Below are positions 1 to 8,640 of a stretch of 64,000 nucleotides of DNA, in pieces. The stretch comes from Dyella tabacisoli. GTDB taxonomy: Bacteria > Pseudomonadota > Gammaproteobacteria > Xanthomonadales > Rhodanobacteraceae. The DNA lies in assembly GCF_003350925.1 (NCBI RefSeq), contig NZ_KZ857181.1, positions 143,811 to 207,810 on the forward strand, given 5' to 3'. Below the pieces are notes generated by a model that saw only the letters and a program-made list of their open reading frames with translations, made no database searches and had not been told where the DNA came from. Position numbers and translations under genes: made by a program. The stretch's first letter is position 1; every line of letters starts with the position of its first letter.

Positions 1-2097
1 AAGCGAACGTTTCACCGCACCTCTCTTACCTTCGACGTGAGCTTTCAAGAGATTTTCGCCACGCTATGCTTCGGCGGCGCGCTGGTCATCGCCGATGAGG
101 CTGAGCGCGGCAATATTTCCGAGTGGCCGGAAATCTTCCAGCGCCAACGCATCTCGCGGGTGTTTCTACCGGTCATAGCGCTGCACCAGTTTGCGGAATT
201 CAGCGGCGCCCCCCTGCCCGACCTGGAAGACCTGATCGTCGCCGGCGAAGCCCTGCGCATTACCCCCAGCGTCATGCGCCTGTTTCGAGTTCTGGACGCG
301 CGGCTCATCAATCAATACGGGCCGACGGAATCTCACGTGGTCACCAGCCACATCATGGAAGGTAGCAGTGCCGGCTGGCCGATGCTGCCGCCGATCGGCC
401 GGCCGATCCTCAACGCGCATATCCTGGTTCTGACCGCGTCGGGGCAGCCTGCGCCTATAGGCGTACTCGGCGAGATCTATATTGCGGGCCCTCAGCTCGC
501 CCTGGGCTATTTCGGCCAGGAAACTCTCACCAGCGAGCGCTTTTGCGAACTCGAACTGGCCGGACTACATTCTGGACAACAACCTCGCACACGCGCATAT
601 CGGACGGGTGATTACGGACGATTCACGGCTGATGGCACCATCGAGTTTGCCGGCCGTCGCGATGAGCAAGTCAAACTTCGTGGATACCGCATCGAGCTGG
701 GCGAACTCGAAAACATGCTTGCGTCTATACCGGGCGTGAAACATGCAGCGGCGACGCTATGGACCGACGACCGGGGTGAATCGCTACTCGCCGCGTACGT
801 GGTATGCGAACGCGACGATGCTCCAGCGGACACGCATATCCGCCAGATATTGAAAGAGAAGCTGCCCGACTACATGGTGCCGTCGGTTTCCAATCTCATC
901 CGTATCGATGCTATCCCGCTCACCGCAACCGGCAAGGTCGACCGCCGCAGCCTGCCTCGCCCCGCCAGCCTGGATGACGCACTCGGAAATATCCCCGCGC
1001 TTACTCGCGCCGATTCCGTCGCGGAGACTATCAAGACCATCTGGGCGCGACGTCTCCGGGTCAGCTATATCGACCCGCAACTGGGATTCCTCGATCTAGG
1101 CGGCCATTCGCTGCTTGCGATACAAATCATCTCCGAGATCAACGAGCGTCTCGGCACCGCCGTGCCGCTCCCTGAGCTGCTGCGCGGCCCCAACCTGACG
1201 CGATTTACCGCCGTCGTGGAGCGCTTTGCCGGGGAACATGGCGACTCGGCGGATAGCGCCGCCAACGGCACGGAAGCAGATGCCACATCAGGGGTGCGCT
1301 TGCCGAACGGCATGCTCGTATTTGCGCCATACCCGCCGGAGGCACACTACCTTTACAGCGATATTTACGAGTACAAGACCTACGATCAATACGGCATTCG
1401 CTACAGCGCCAATGCGTCCATCGTCGATGTAGGCGCCAATATCGGCCTGTTCAGCCTGTACGCGCTGGAGCACGCCCCCGGCAGCAGAGTCATCGCCATC
1501 GAACCGGTACCGCAGTTGTGGACACAGCTCAGACGCAATGTGGCCGCCTATGGCGAACGCGTCGTCTCGGTGAATCTGGCATTGGGGGAGCGCGATTACA
1601 CCGGTGAGCTGACGTATTACCCAGCCACCCCCGGCATGTCTTCGCTGCACCCGGACATGACCGAAGAGCGCGCGCTGCTCGGCACGATACTGCGCAATCT
1701 CGCCGAAAACGGACGCCCGGAAATTCAGCCGCTGTTTGCGCAAGAGCATCAGTATCTGCAGGAAAGACTGGCCTCGGAAAGCTTTCCCTGCCGGGTACGG
1801 CGACTATCGCGGGTATGCGCCGAACTCGGCGTGGAAGTGATCGACTTGCTCAAGATCGACGTGCAAAAAGCCGAGCTGGAAGTTTTGCACGGTATCGACG
1901 ACACCGACTGGCCACGTATCCGGCAGCTTGTTATCGAGGTGCATGATATCGACGGGCAATTGCAGAAAATTACCGACCTTCTGCGGGCGCGCGACTATGT
2001 CGTCCGAGTGGGAGAACAAGCACCGATTCATCGCGGTTCGGTGGTGCGCTTCGTCTATGCGATCCAGGGCGGTGCGGGAGCCTCCACAGCAGCATGA
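1..2097 (+). CDS. NRPS C-terminal part: adenylation (Pro-like)-T-FkbM methyltransferase, 5' truncated
   Basis: The reading frame is open from base 1, so the gene starts upstream of the window. The first visible residues contain adenylation motif A4 (FDVSFQE). A5 (NQYGPTE), A7 (YRTGDY), A8 (KLRGYRIELGELE) and A10 (TATGKVDRR) follow. The pocket residues I extract are D-V-Q-F-I-A-Q-V-V, one change (His to Gln) from the published proline code DVQLIAHVV-type family, so proline or a proline analogue is likely. A thiolation domain follows with GGHS, its phosphopantetheine Ser at base 1108. The last ~270 residues form an FkbM-family SAM methyltransferase: motif I DVGANIG at about 1426-1446, then IEPVP and LLKIDVQKAE. 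The fused methyltransferase presumably O-methylates a carrier-bound residue or the product; this is inference. The stop codon overlaps the start of the next gene (ATGA), so the two are translationally coupled. Confidence 0.9.
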   Translation, partial: KRTFHRTSLTFDVSFQEIFATLCFGGALVIADEAERGNISEWPEIFQRQRISRVFLPVIALHQFAEFSGAPLPDLEDLIVAGEALRITPSVMRLFRVLDARLINQYGPTESHVVTSHIMEGSSAGWPMLPPIGRPILNAHILVLTASGQPAPIGVLGEIYIAGPQLALGYFGQETLTSERFCELELAGLHSGQQPRTRAYRTGDYGRFTADGTIEFAGRRDEQVKLRGYRIELGELENMLASIPGVKHAAATLWTDDRGESLLAAYVVCERDDAPADTHIRQILKEKLPDYMVPSVSNLIRIDAIPLTATGKVDRRSLPRPASLDDALGNIPALTRADSVAETIKTIWARRLRVSYIDPQLGFLDLGGHSLLAIQIISEINERLGTAVPLPELLRGPNLTRFTAVVERFAGEHGDSADSAANGTEADATSGVRLPNGMLVFAPYPPEAHYLYSDIYEYKTYDQYGIRYSANASIVDVGANIGLFSLYALEHAPGSRVIAIEPVPQLWTQLRRNVAAYGERVVSVNLALGERDYTGELTYYPATPGMSSLHPDMTEERALLGTILRNLAENGRPEIQPLFAQEHQYLQERLASESFPCRVRRLSRVCAELGVEVIDLLKIDVQKAELEVLHGIDDTDWPRIRQLVIEVHDIDGQLQKITDLLRARDYVVRVGEQAPIHRGSVVRFVYAIQGGAGASTAA

Positions 2098-3530
2098 GGA
2101 TGCTGCCGACGCAACGCGCGCTGTGGCGTCTTGATCGAACGCTGAGCGATCCAAGCGTGCTCAACCTCGCTTTCGGACTGCTGCTCGACGGACCGTTCAA
2201 TGTCCAGGCCATGGAATGGACTTTGCAAGAACTCGTGCGGCGGCACGAGCCGCTGCGCACGAACTATTCCGGGCCGGCCGGCTTTCCCGTGGCAGAAGTC
2301 GTATCCGATGTGCGGCTAGAGCTTGAGTATGCGGATCTCTCCCATCTTGCGCAGGAAACCCGCACGGCCGAATTGGCCCGCAGCTTCCGCGAAGCGGCAA
2401 CTCGCCGGATCGATACTCCGCCGCTGCTGCGTGCCGGATGCGTGCTGCTGGAACCCGACTTGCACCTGCTGCTGCTCACGTTCAACCATCTCGGTGTCGA
2501 CGGCTGGGCGCTGGAACTGCTGGGCCACGAGGCCGAACAACTGTATAGCGCGCGTCTCGCACGAGCCGATTCGCCATTGGCCCCGCTGCCACCTGATCCC
2601 TTGGAGACGATTGAACGCGACTGGCTGGTCTGGCGCCAAGGCCCGCGCGCGCAAACCGAACTCGCCCAGAAACGTCGCGAACTAGGAAGACTCGATACAC
2701 GCGCCGTACATCCGTTCGGCGTCCCGGCTGAAAATACGCAAAGCATGCGCCGCCGCGTACTCGGTATCCCACCCCAGGCCCTGGCTAACTGGCGCACAGC
2801 CGGTGCGCGAATCGGCTCCACGCTGTTTCCCGGCATCATCGCCGCTGTGGCGTTTGCGATCTGCCGGCAGCTTCAAATTCCCGAAGTCGTGATTGGCATC
2901 TTGATTGCCAATCGCCACAGCTCAGCCGCGCAACGCGTACTCGGCGCGCACTATGGCGCAACTTTCTTACGGCTTGCCGCGGCAGCCGGAACCTCGCTCA
3001 CGGACGTTATGAGCCAGGCGACCGAGGGCATCCTGGAGGCAACCTCGCACCGTCTCGATATCGATACGCTGGCCGAACTGGTCGGGGAATGCGCGGGGGC
3101 GAGCAAACCACTGGTTCCCAGTTGCATGGTCGTCATGGACCGCTATCCCATGCATCGTTTTGCCGTAGAGGATGTACAAGTCAGTCCGATCAGCACTCTG
3201 GCCACCTACGCGGACCAGCTTCATGCCGACATGGACATGCCCACCTCGCCCGCTGGGGACTTCATCGTCTTTCTGCGGCAATTCGCCGATACGGCCGGCG
3301 TTACCGTCTTTTGGAAACCCGAGCGCATCGTCGATATCGAGCCGTTGATCGCCGATATCGCCGGGGTGATCGAAGATCTCGGTGGCGCCCTGGAGCCCGC
3401 TTCCTGCTCGCCCATGATCGCCGGGAGCAATGCCTCGACGTACGCTCTTGCCCATGATGGTTGGAAAGCCACTGTCCCTGCGGTTGACGCACTCAGCCCG
3501 CTCCCTTTGCTCGGATCAACTTACCGCTAA
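2094..3530 (+). CDS. stand-alone NRPS condensation-domain protein
   Basis: This 478-residue protein is about the length of one complete condensation domain, with no A or T domain attached. It opens with a C1-like segment (LPTQRALWRLD) and carries LLTFNHLGVDGW near residue 130, matching the HHxxxDG active-site motif with the first His replaced by Asn. The second, catalytic His and the Asp-Gly are kept. The gene overlaps the preceding NRPS by 4 bp and is surely co-translated with it; a second ATG lies at 2100. Free C domains can act in trans, in peptide release, amide or ester formation, or recruitment of tailoring enzymes. Which applies here cannot be read from the sequence. Because motif residues survive, I do not treat it as a pseudogene. 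Confidence 0.8.
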   Translation: MRMLPTQRALWRLDRTLSDPSVLNLAFGLLLDGPFNVQAMEWTLQELVRRHEPLRTNYSGPAGFPVAEVVSDVRLELEYADLSHLAQETRTAELARSFREAATRRIDTPPLLRAGCVLLEPDLHLLLLTFNHLGVDGWALELLGHEAEQLYSARLARADSPLAPLPPDPLETIERDWLVWRQGPRAQTELAQKRRELGRLDTRAVHPFGVPAENTQSMRRRVLGIPPQALANWRTAGARIGSTLFPGIIAAVAFAICRQLQIPEVVIGILIANRHSSAAQRVLGAHYGATFLRLAAAAGTSLTDVMSQATEGILEATSHRLDIDTLAELVGECAGASKPLVPSCMVVMDRYPMHRFAVEDVQVSPISTLATYADQLHADMDMPTSPAGDFIVFLRQFADTAGVTVFWKPERIVDIEPLIADIAGVIEDLGGALEPASCSPMIAGSNASTYALAHDGWKATVPAVDALSPLPLLGSTYR

Positions 3531-3665
3531 AGTTTTGACGCTAAATCCCGCTAGACGCGCCGGCTGCGTTCTTCACGGCAGTCATTCAGGGGCATCTCGA
3601 AAACCTCATACCCGACGCCGCCAAGCGCGTCCGACCGGGCGATCCATTGCATGTCCTGAATCGGC

Positions 3666-3690
3666 AAATTGTCCACTTCGTAGACAATTT
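3666..3690. repeat. inverted repeat, possible weak terminator
   Basis: Perfect 8-bp arms AAATTGTC (3666-3673) and GACAATTT (3683-3690) are separated by 9 bases. They lie 136 bases after the stop of the condensation gene. The stem is AT-rich and no U-run follows, so this is at best a weak terminator or a protein-binding palindrome. Confidence 0.35.
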
Positions 3691-3911
3691 CTTCATCTAC
3701 GTGTCGGCACGATGCATTTTTACATCAAAGTGAAAAAGCCGCCGTGTTATGTGAGCAGGTAGAGATTTGAGGCTCGGCATATTGCATATCTTGGGGGGAA
3801 CAAGTCCCCGGCCAGTCTCATATCCGCACAAGATCGGAAATTCTTCACAAACAGGCTCAGAACAAGTACTGCACGGCGGAATTTAATATGGGAATGTCAT
3901 GCGGGCGGAAA

Positions 3912-3925
3912 CCGGCGAAAGCCGG
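3912..3925. other. GNRA-capped hairpin
   Basis: CCGGC-GAAA-GCCGG is a perfect 5-bp GC stem closed by a GAAA tetraloop, typical of structured RNA. The flanks are purine-rich. I could not fit the surroundings to a riboswitch class I know. Confidence 0.35.
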
Positions 3926-4130
3926 GCGATGTAAGCAAGATGGGCAGCAAAAAGCCAATTACGCCGTATTGTGGCGACTGCGGGTCGAGGCAGGGTTGCT
4001 CAAGCTTGAATGTTATGCACTTAGATTGGTGCTGTTGAGCAGACGAATACTACTTCGATAAATCGCCTACATCCCCACCACGCCCCTCTGTTTGAGCCTA
4101 GCTTACGCACAGCTTGCGCGCTGCCGTTCG

Positions 4131-4139
4131 TGTTATACT
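4131..4139 (+). promoter_or_regulatory. extended -10 promoter element for the orfA gene
   Basis: TGT-TATACT matches the extended -10 consensus (TGnTATAAT). TTGCGC upstream at 4114-4119 could be a poor -35, but its 14-base spacing is short. The element lies 30 bases before the GTG start of the transposase orfA. Confidence 0.4.
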
Positions 4140-4168
4140 ATGTTTAACAGGGTCCGGTAGCCGCCAAC

Positions 4169-4492
4169 GTGTCTTCAAAGTCTCGACCAATCACCGCAGT
4201 GCGGTATACGCCTGAATTCCGCAAGCAGGTTCTGACCAAGCTGGCTGAAGGTCAGATATCGCTTCGTCAGGCATCCAGGGAATTCGGAGTCAGCCTTCCG
4301 ACCTTAATCAAGTGGCGCAAGGAAAACGATGCTCCGGCGAGTACTGTCCGCCATGAGCCGTCGACCGGCGCCGATGCTTCGCTGGTGTCCGAAGTTACGC
4401 ATCTGAGGCAGGAAATTGCTCGGCTGCGGGAAGAACGCGACTATCTGCGGCGCGGTATCGCTTATCTGGCTGGCGTCCCCATCAAAGAGTAA
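4169..4492 (+). CDS. IS3-family transposase OrfA (orphan)
   Basis: The 107-residue protein has an N-terminal helix-turn-helix of the HTH_Tnp_1 type (YTPEFRKQVLTKLAEGQISL, then SREFGVSLPTLIKWRK). A leucine-zipper-like end (LRQEIARLREERDYLRR) is usual for IS3 OrfA. The start codon is GTG. No OrfB with a DDE integrase core follows: the tryptophan dioxygenase-like gene ends on the other strand only 28 bases downstream. I also found no clear terminal inverted repeats. It is therefore probably a remnant of an insertion element. An alternative is a domesticated HTH regulator. Confidence 0.7.
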   Translation: MSSKSRPITAVRYTPEFRKQVLTKLAEGQISLRQASREFGVSLPTLIKWRKENDAPASTVRHEPSTGADASLVSEVTHLRQEIARLREERDYLRRGIAYLAGVPIKE

Positions 4493-4520
4493 TGCCGCTC
4501 GACAGCCTTCTGCGCGATCT

Positions 4521-5300
4521 TCAATAAACGGTATCTGCTGTGCGCCCGAGTCGGTTGCGCACCCGCCAGATATCAGGGAAGAATTTGCGCCCTGCCCGAC
4601 GCTCCAGGTAGCTCACGCCCGAAGTTCCTCCCGTTCCCATATGGTCGCCGATCTGGCGATAGACCATGAGAGCGTGCCGCTGCCTCCACAGCGCAAAGGC
4701 CTGATCGTGATCCAGCATGGCTTCGCAGAGATCTTTCAGTACTTCGTAGTCGCGCCTGGGTTCGCCGGTTTTCTCCTTCCCGATATAGATTTCGTACAGC
4801 GAATCGTCGCGGCGTCGTGCAGAGTGCTCACTGGCATCCAGCGGCATGGCCAACCCTGTCCTGCGCACGCATTCGCATAGAGCACTCCACAAGTCGCGCT
4901 CTTCAAGCGCGCCGATCCCCTTGCCTGGCTGACCGGTGGACAATGACTCTATCAATGCGAACTGGGTCGACTCCGCTGCCGAAGATGAGCCCAGGCTTTC
5001 GCGGATCATGGCGAAATCACACGGATCCATGCGCTCGATGAGAACGGCCTGTCCCAACATGAGATTCTCTATGTCATGGGCACGCCGCAGAGCCCGCAGT
5101 GCGTCAAGGGTCGCCCCCTTGTCCAGCGCCGCTATGGCGATCCTCAGCTCCACCAGCACCAGCTTGAACCACAGCTCATAGACCTGGTGGACCACGATGA
5201 ACGTGAGTTCGGCCCGAACCACAGGTGTACGTAGCTTCTGCAGTTCCAGGAGCTCAGGTACCTGGATGTATTCCGCATAACTTGGCGCAGGCACGATCAT
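4521..5300 (-). CDS. tryptophan 2,3-dioxygenase-like haem protein
   Basis: The 259-residue protein has the fold signatures of tryptophan 2,3-dioxygenase, which opens the indole ring of tryptophan to N-formylkynurenine. These are YIQVPELLELQ, then FIVVHQVYELWFK with the distal-side His (residue 38), and near the C-terminus RHALMVYRQIG (the proximal haem His) followed by GTGGTSGVSYL. In the family the segment SGFQSxQ[FY]R supplies the Arg that holds the substrate carboxylate. Here the gapless equivalent reads S-A-A-E-S-T-Q-F-A, so this Arg is Ala and the preceding Gly-Phe-Gln is also lost. The protein is shorter than typical bacterial enzymes (about 280-300 residues). The haem site thus looks intact while the substrate site is changed. 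It may act on a carrier-bound or different indole/aryl substrate (inference). It diverges from panD across a 230-base AT-rich promoter region. Confidence 0.75.
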   Translation of the reverse strand: MIVPAPSYAEYIQVPELLELQKLRTPVVRAELTFIVVHQVYELWFKLVLVELRIAIAALDKGATLDALRALRRAHDIENLMLGQAVLIERMDPCDFAMIRESLGSSSAAESTQFALIESLSTGQPGKGIGALEERDLWSALCECVRRTGLAMPLDASEHSARRRDDSLYEIYIGKEKTGEPRRDYEVLKDLCEAMLDHDQAFALWRQRHALMVYRQIGDHMGTGGTSGVSYLERRAGRKFFPDIWRVRNRLGRTADTVY

Positions 5301-5530
5301 CGGCGGGAGCCTCGCCCGACTGCCTCCAGCGGAAATTTTCGCTGGCTCCCAACCCCTCTCCGCATCAGCGTCGCAACCGCCAACTCGTCTTGCATGCCGA
5401 TTCCATTAGTAACCACCGGATGACGCGATAACATATCATCTTTATCATGCTAAAGTTCAATATATAGCGATAAACTATACAAGCCAACCAACCAGACGCC
5501 ACGGACTCAAGGCAAGATGAGAATAGGCCG

Positions 5531-5965
5531 ATGAACTACCCGATGATGATCGCGAAGCTGCACGGCATCCGCGTAACCGGCGCGGAGCTCCATTACGAAG
5601 GCTCTATCGCGATTGATCCGCGTTACTGCGATCGCGCCGGGTTACTACCGCTGCAGTTCGTAGAGGTATGGAACAAGTCTTCCGGGGCACGTATCAGCAC
5701 GTACATCATCCATGGAGAGCCCGGCTCACAATGCTGCGTACTCAATGGTGCCGCCGCGCGCACATGTCAGGTCGGCGACGAGCTGATTATCGCTGCGCGG
5801 GCGGAAATCAACGCAGATGCGCTCGAACATATCCGATCCCGAGTACTGCTGTTCGATGAGAACAACCGCGTTACCGAGATGCTCGAATACGGTTTGCGGT
5901 GCGGTGCCGGCGGCCTGTGGCGAGCGGTGCGCCTGCCGGAAGAACGGACCCATGTCGTTCCGTAG
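5531..5965 (+). CDS. panD: aspartate 1-decarboxylase (pyruvoyl enzyme)
   Basis: PanD converts aspartate to beta-alanine. Every landmark of the E. coli-type enzyme sits at its canonical number when the ATG at 5531 is used: Lys9, the Gly24-Ser25 self-cleavage site (YEGS) that generates the pyruvoyl group, Arg54, Thr57, Tyr58 and Asn72 before GAA. At 144 residues it is slightly longer than the usual ~126, because of a C-terminal tail. It stands alone between the dioxygenase-like gene (divergent) and the di-iron hydroxylase (convergent, 24 bases apart). In this setting it may supply beta-alanine for phosphopantetheine arms or as a monomer. None of the adenylation pockets visible here has the beta-alanine signature (VDxVIS-type), so direct incorporation would have to involve a module outside the window. 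Confidence 0.9.
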   Translation: MNYPMMIAKLHGIRVTGAELHYEGSIAIDPRYCDRAGLLPLQFVEVWNKSSGARISTYIIHGEPGSQCCVLNGAAARTCQVGDELIIAARAEINADALEHIRSRVLLFDENNRVTEMLEYGLRCGAGGLWRAVRLPEERTHVVP

Positions 5966-5989
5966 CGCGGCTGGAATTTCCGTCCACTC

Positions 5990-7633
5990 TTAAAACATCA
6001 TCTCTCGACATCCGTTGAGCCGCTCGCACGGGATGGCAGCCGAGCGGCAGCGCTCCACGAACTTGTCGGACTCGATGATCTGTTTGCTATCGGGTGTATA
6101 AATCAAATCCAAGTGATATCTGAACCAGGGCTCCTGCCCCATGGCGTAGACGAATGCTCTCGTACTGCCCAGCTCCTCCAGCAAGGCCCAGGCCCGATCG
6201 CAATCGGACCCGTTGGAACGCCTTGATTCGTCGTCCTTGCGGCTAATGGCATTGGTGAGGTACGGGCCATACATCCAGGTAAGCGGCGCACCTTGGCATT
6301 CCATGCCAATGAAGAGCGTTTCCACTTTACCCAAGCGCTCTACGACACGTCGGTAAAGCATCCGGTCCAGGCAATTGGAGTCCGCCAGGAACGCCATCCG
6401 ACGCCCCTTGAGATTCACGTACATGCCGTGCTTACTGTTTATGCTCAGGGCCGCGTGCTCTCCGTAGAACGGAAGGCTCACGATATAGCCATCGTCGAAA
6501 GTTACCCGATCGAGCGGGTCCATGACGTCCACATTATTGAAACCCAGGCTCTTCAATGCCAGTTTCATGGAAGGGTCGGCAATCGTATTCGCGTTGTTCC
6601 GCGGCACCAGAATCCTGCCGATCCGGTCTCGTATCTGCAAAAGCACCTCGGGCGAAAAATGATCGTGGTGGTTATGCGTCAGAAAGACATAGTCGATGAA
6701 ATCCGGTAAATCATTGAAAACCAACTTGTCCCCGGACTCCTCGTCCCATGCGAAAAGCGGGTCGATCAAAATGGACACGGTCGAGGTTTGCAAAAGCACG
6801 CAGGCATGACCGAAATAGCGCAGCCGCACGTCATCGCCGCGATACTGTGGCGCGTTTCGGACAGGGGCATGCGGCGTGAAGAATTCGCGAAAGCGTGCCT
6901 CTGATGCAGGCTCAATCCCCAAGCTTTCGACGAGTTCCGCGAACGCTGTAGGCCGCACGCGGCTCCCTGCAAGCAGGCTCAGAGAGCCGGCGGCAAAAGG
7001 GGTCGGTACGATAAAGCGTTCCGCCTCGTCCACTCGGGGCGTATTCAGAAAGAATTTTCGCTGCTCGTCTCTGGTTCGAGAGAATGCGAGTGCCTGGGTA
7101 TCGATACCACTCAAGTCGCTATCGTAGAGAAGCTCCTCGATAACCCGCAGCGTCGGATGATTGTTGAGATCGTAAGTGATCTCCAATGCTCCGGCCAACG
7201 CCGGCGGCAACGATTCATAGAGATGATCGATGTTGGCGCCCGTAGCCGTAGCCTGCAGTTGCCGGTCGAAATTGAGCAGGTCTTCGGCAAACCGTATCAG
7301 CGACGCGCAACGCGCCGTCATCTCCTGCACCAACGCCCGAACAGCCGGCAAATCGTTTTTTCTGAGATGGACGAACGAACCGCCCATGAGCGTCGAGTCG
7401 CTGGTGGCAACCTCATGCACGGCGGGACTGGCAATGAACGAGCGCAGCAGCGGAAGCTGCCGAAAAGTCACGTTCAAGGCCCGCTGTACCGGGGAGACGA
7501 GATGCGACCACGCATACCATTTGCTGCACAAGGGTTCGATCTTCGTACTGGCTGCTAAATAGAGCTGCTGGTCATTACCGTTACGCACTCGCAACGCTCC
7601 CGGCCGTGCCTCGAAGGTGACTTGATTCTGCAC
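5990..7633 (-). CDS. CmlA-type di-iron beta-hydroxylase (metallo-beta-lactamase fold)
   Basis: CmlA-type enzymes use a non-haem di-iron centre in a metallo-beta-lactamase fold to beta-hydroxylate amino acids tethered to an NRPS carrier protein. This 547-residue protein has the expected two-part layout: an N-terminal domain of about 270 residues, then the metal domain. HxHxDH is H320-N-H322-H-D324-H325. Further candidate ligands are E392 (FYGEHA), D418 (FLADSN) and H507 (FRYHLD). The first six line up with the CmlA ligands H305, H307, D309, H310, E377 and D403 at a constant offset of 15. The last (CmlA H480) needs a 12-residue insertion. CmlA numbering is from memory. The start is GTG with only a weak ribosome site. 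The gene lies 77 bases behind the glycosyltransferase gene and is likely in its operon. The substrate carrier is unknown. Confidence 0.85.
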   Translation of the reverse strand: MQNQVTFEARPGALRVRNGNDQQLYLAASTKIEPLCSKWYAWSHLVSPVQRALNVTFRQLPLLRSFIASPAVHEVATSDSTLMGGSFVHLRKNDLPAVRALVQEMTARCASLIRFAEDLLNFDRQLQATATGANIDHLYESLPPALAGALEITYDLNNHPTLRVIEELLYDSDLSGIDTQALAFSRTRDEQRKFFLNTPRVDEAERFIVPTPFAAGSLSLLAGSRVRPTAFAELVESLGIEPASEARFREFFTPHAPVRNAPQYRGDDVRLRYFGHACVLLQTSTVSILIDPLFAWDEESGDKLVFNDLPDFIDYVFLTHNHHDHFSPEVLLQIRDRIGRILVPRNNANTIADPSMKLALKSLGFNNVDVMDPLDRVTFDDGYIVSLPFYGEHAALSINSKHGMYVNLKGRRMAFLADSNCLDRMLYRRVVERLGKVETLFIGMECQGAPLTWMYGPYLTNAISRKDDESRRSNGSDCDRAWALLEELGSTRAFVYAMGQEPWFRYHLDLIYTPDSKQIIESDKFVERCRSAAIPCERLNGCREMMF

Positions 7634-7710
7634 TCGTCACTATATCGATGAAGTGCCAAGAACTGTCAACCGTCTCCGTCACACGATGGGCGTTCCCCCA
7701 GCGCTTACGC

Positions 7711-8604
7711 TCAATCCCCGCTACTCATACAGCCACAGCTCCCCCCGTCGGCAAAGGCATAATTGCCCGAAACGATGCATTTCCAATTGTGGTCAATCAG
7801 CAATGACGTTTCGATCAGGCCATGTTTCTGATGAATATATTTCGTGTTGATGCGCGCGTCGAAACGCTTTTGCACCGGATCTTTCTCGTGCGGCAAATGA
7901 ATGGACGCCACCTGGCGAAGCACTCGAAAAGTGCAACCGAGCTGATAAAGTCGAAGACCCAATTCGTTGTCCTCGCCGCCCCAGCGATTAAACCATTCGT
8001 CAAATCCACCCACATGCCTAAGACTCTGCGTAGGCACTGAAACATGGCCTCCCCAGAAAATCAGCCAGGGCGCCGCCATTCTTGCCAAGTCAAAATCGAT
8101 CTCTCGCAGATACGATGTTCTGCTGTCGAATGTTTCTTCAACGGCACCCAGCTTGTGCAGGGCCACGTCCACTTCGTCGTTCATGACTTGGCGCAGGGTG
8201 TCCTCGCATTTATTGCTGTAGTCGTTCACGCCATACGAAGTTCCGATCAGTACGAGCGCGTCTTCACGCGTCTGGTATTGCATATGCAGCGCAAGCAATT
8301 GCGAAGAAATCACGATACCGGCGTCCAGGAATAGCACCGTGTCGAAATAAGCATGACGTATGCCGATGTTTCTCGCGGCTGCGACTCGAAACCCCTCGTC
8401 AGACTGAAAAAAATAGCTCACATCGAGACGACTCTTATATTTTGAAACCAGTAGATCGGTCCCGTCCGATGAGCCGTCGTCGACCACGATGACTTCAAAT
8501 AAAGTGCGGTCCAGACTCTGTGTGCAGATGGAATCCAAGGTCCGCGCCAATAAGTCTTTGCAGTTGTATGTCGGAATAATGACCGTGATGCCTTGGTTTT
8601 TCAT
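7711..8604 (-). CDS. family 2 glycosyltransferase
   Basis: This 297-residue GT-A fold enzyme begins TVIIPTYNCKDLLARTLDS and has VVDDGSSDGT for nucleotide-sugar binding. Then come FLDAGI at the position of the DxD-type metal site and a C-terminal GGFDEWFNRWGGEDNELG segment. The latter is typical of the galactosyltransferase-like GT2 subgroup (Glyco_transf_7C). A good ribosome site (GAGG) lies 5 bases before the ATG. It follows the DUF1552 gene by 36 bases and precedes the CmlA-like gene. It could glycosylate the peptide product or a surface polymer; nothing in the sequence decides. There are no membrane segments, so it is cytoplasmic. Confidence 0.85.
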   Translation of the reverse strand: MKNQGITVIIPTYNCKDLLARTLDSICTQSLDRTLFEVIVVDDGSSDGTDLLVSKYKSRLDVSYFFQSDEGFRVAAARNIGIRHAYFDTVLFLDAGIVISSQLLALHMQYQTREDALVLIGTSYGVNDYSNKCEDTLRQVMNDEVDVALHKLGAVEETFDSRTSYLREIDFDLARMAAPWLIFWGGHVSVPTQSLRHVGGFDEWFNRWGGEDNELGLRLYQLGCTFRVLRQVASIHLPHEKDPVQKRFDARINTKYIHQKHGLIETSLLIDHNWKCIVSGNYAFADGGSCGCMSSGD

Positions 8605-8640
8605 ATGACCTCAGCAGAAGCATGGCAAAACGAGACGTGT

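Larger units (their letters stand above)
3531..4168. other. non-coding gap with hairpins
   Basis: I see no convincing gene in these 638 bases. They contain an 8-bp inverted repeat (3666-3690), a GAAA-capped hairpin (3912-3925) and an extended -10 promoter element just before the transposase gene. The first part is the 3' flank of the condensation gene. No T-tract terminator follows either hairpin. Confidence 0.5.

Noticed and set aside
3430..3762. 110-codon frame spanning the end of the condensation gene
   Set aside because: Its first third is out of frame within the condensation gene and the rest has no motif.
3900..4020. c-di-GMP (GEMM) or other riboswitch around the GAAA hairpin
   Set aside because: The tetraloop stem is present, but the conserved GEMM segments and tetraloop receptor could not be placed, and the next gene is a transposase fragment.
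4416..4880. OrfB of the IS3-type element in the frame overlapping orfA
   Set aside because: The translation has no DDE integrase motifs and is antisense to the tryptophan dioxygenase-like gene.
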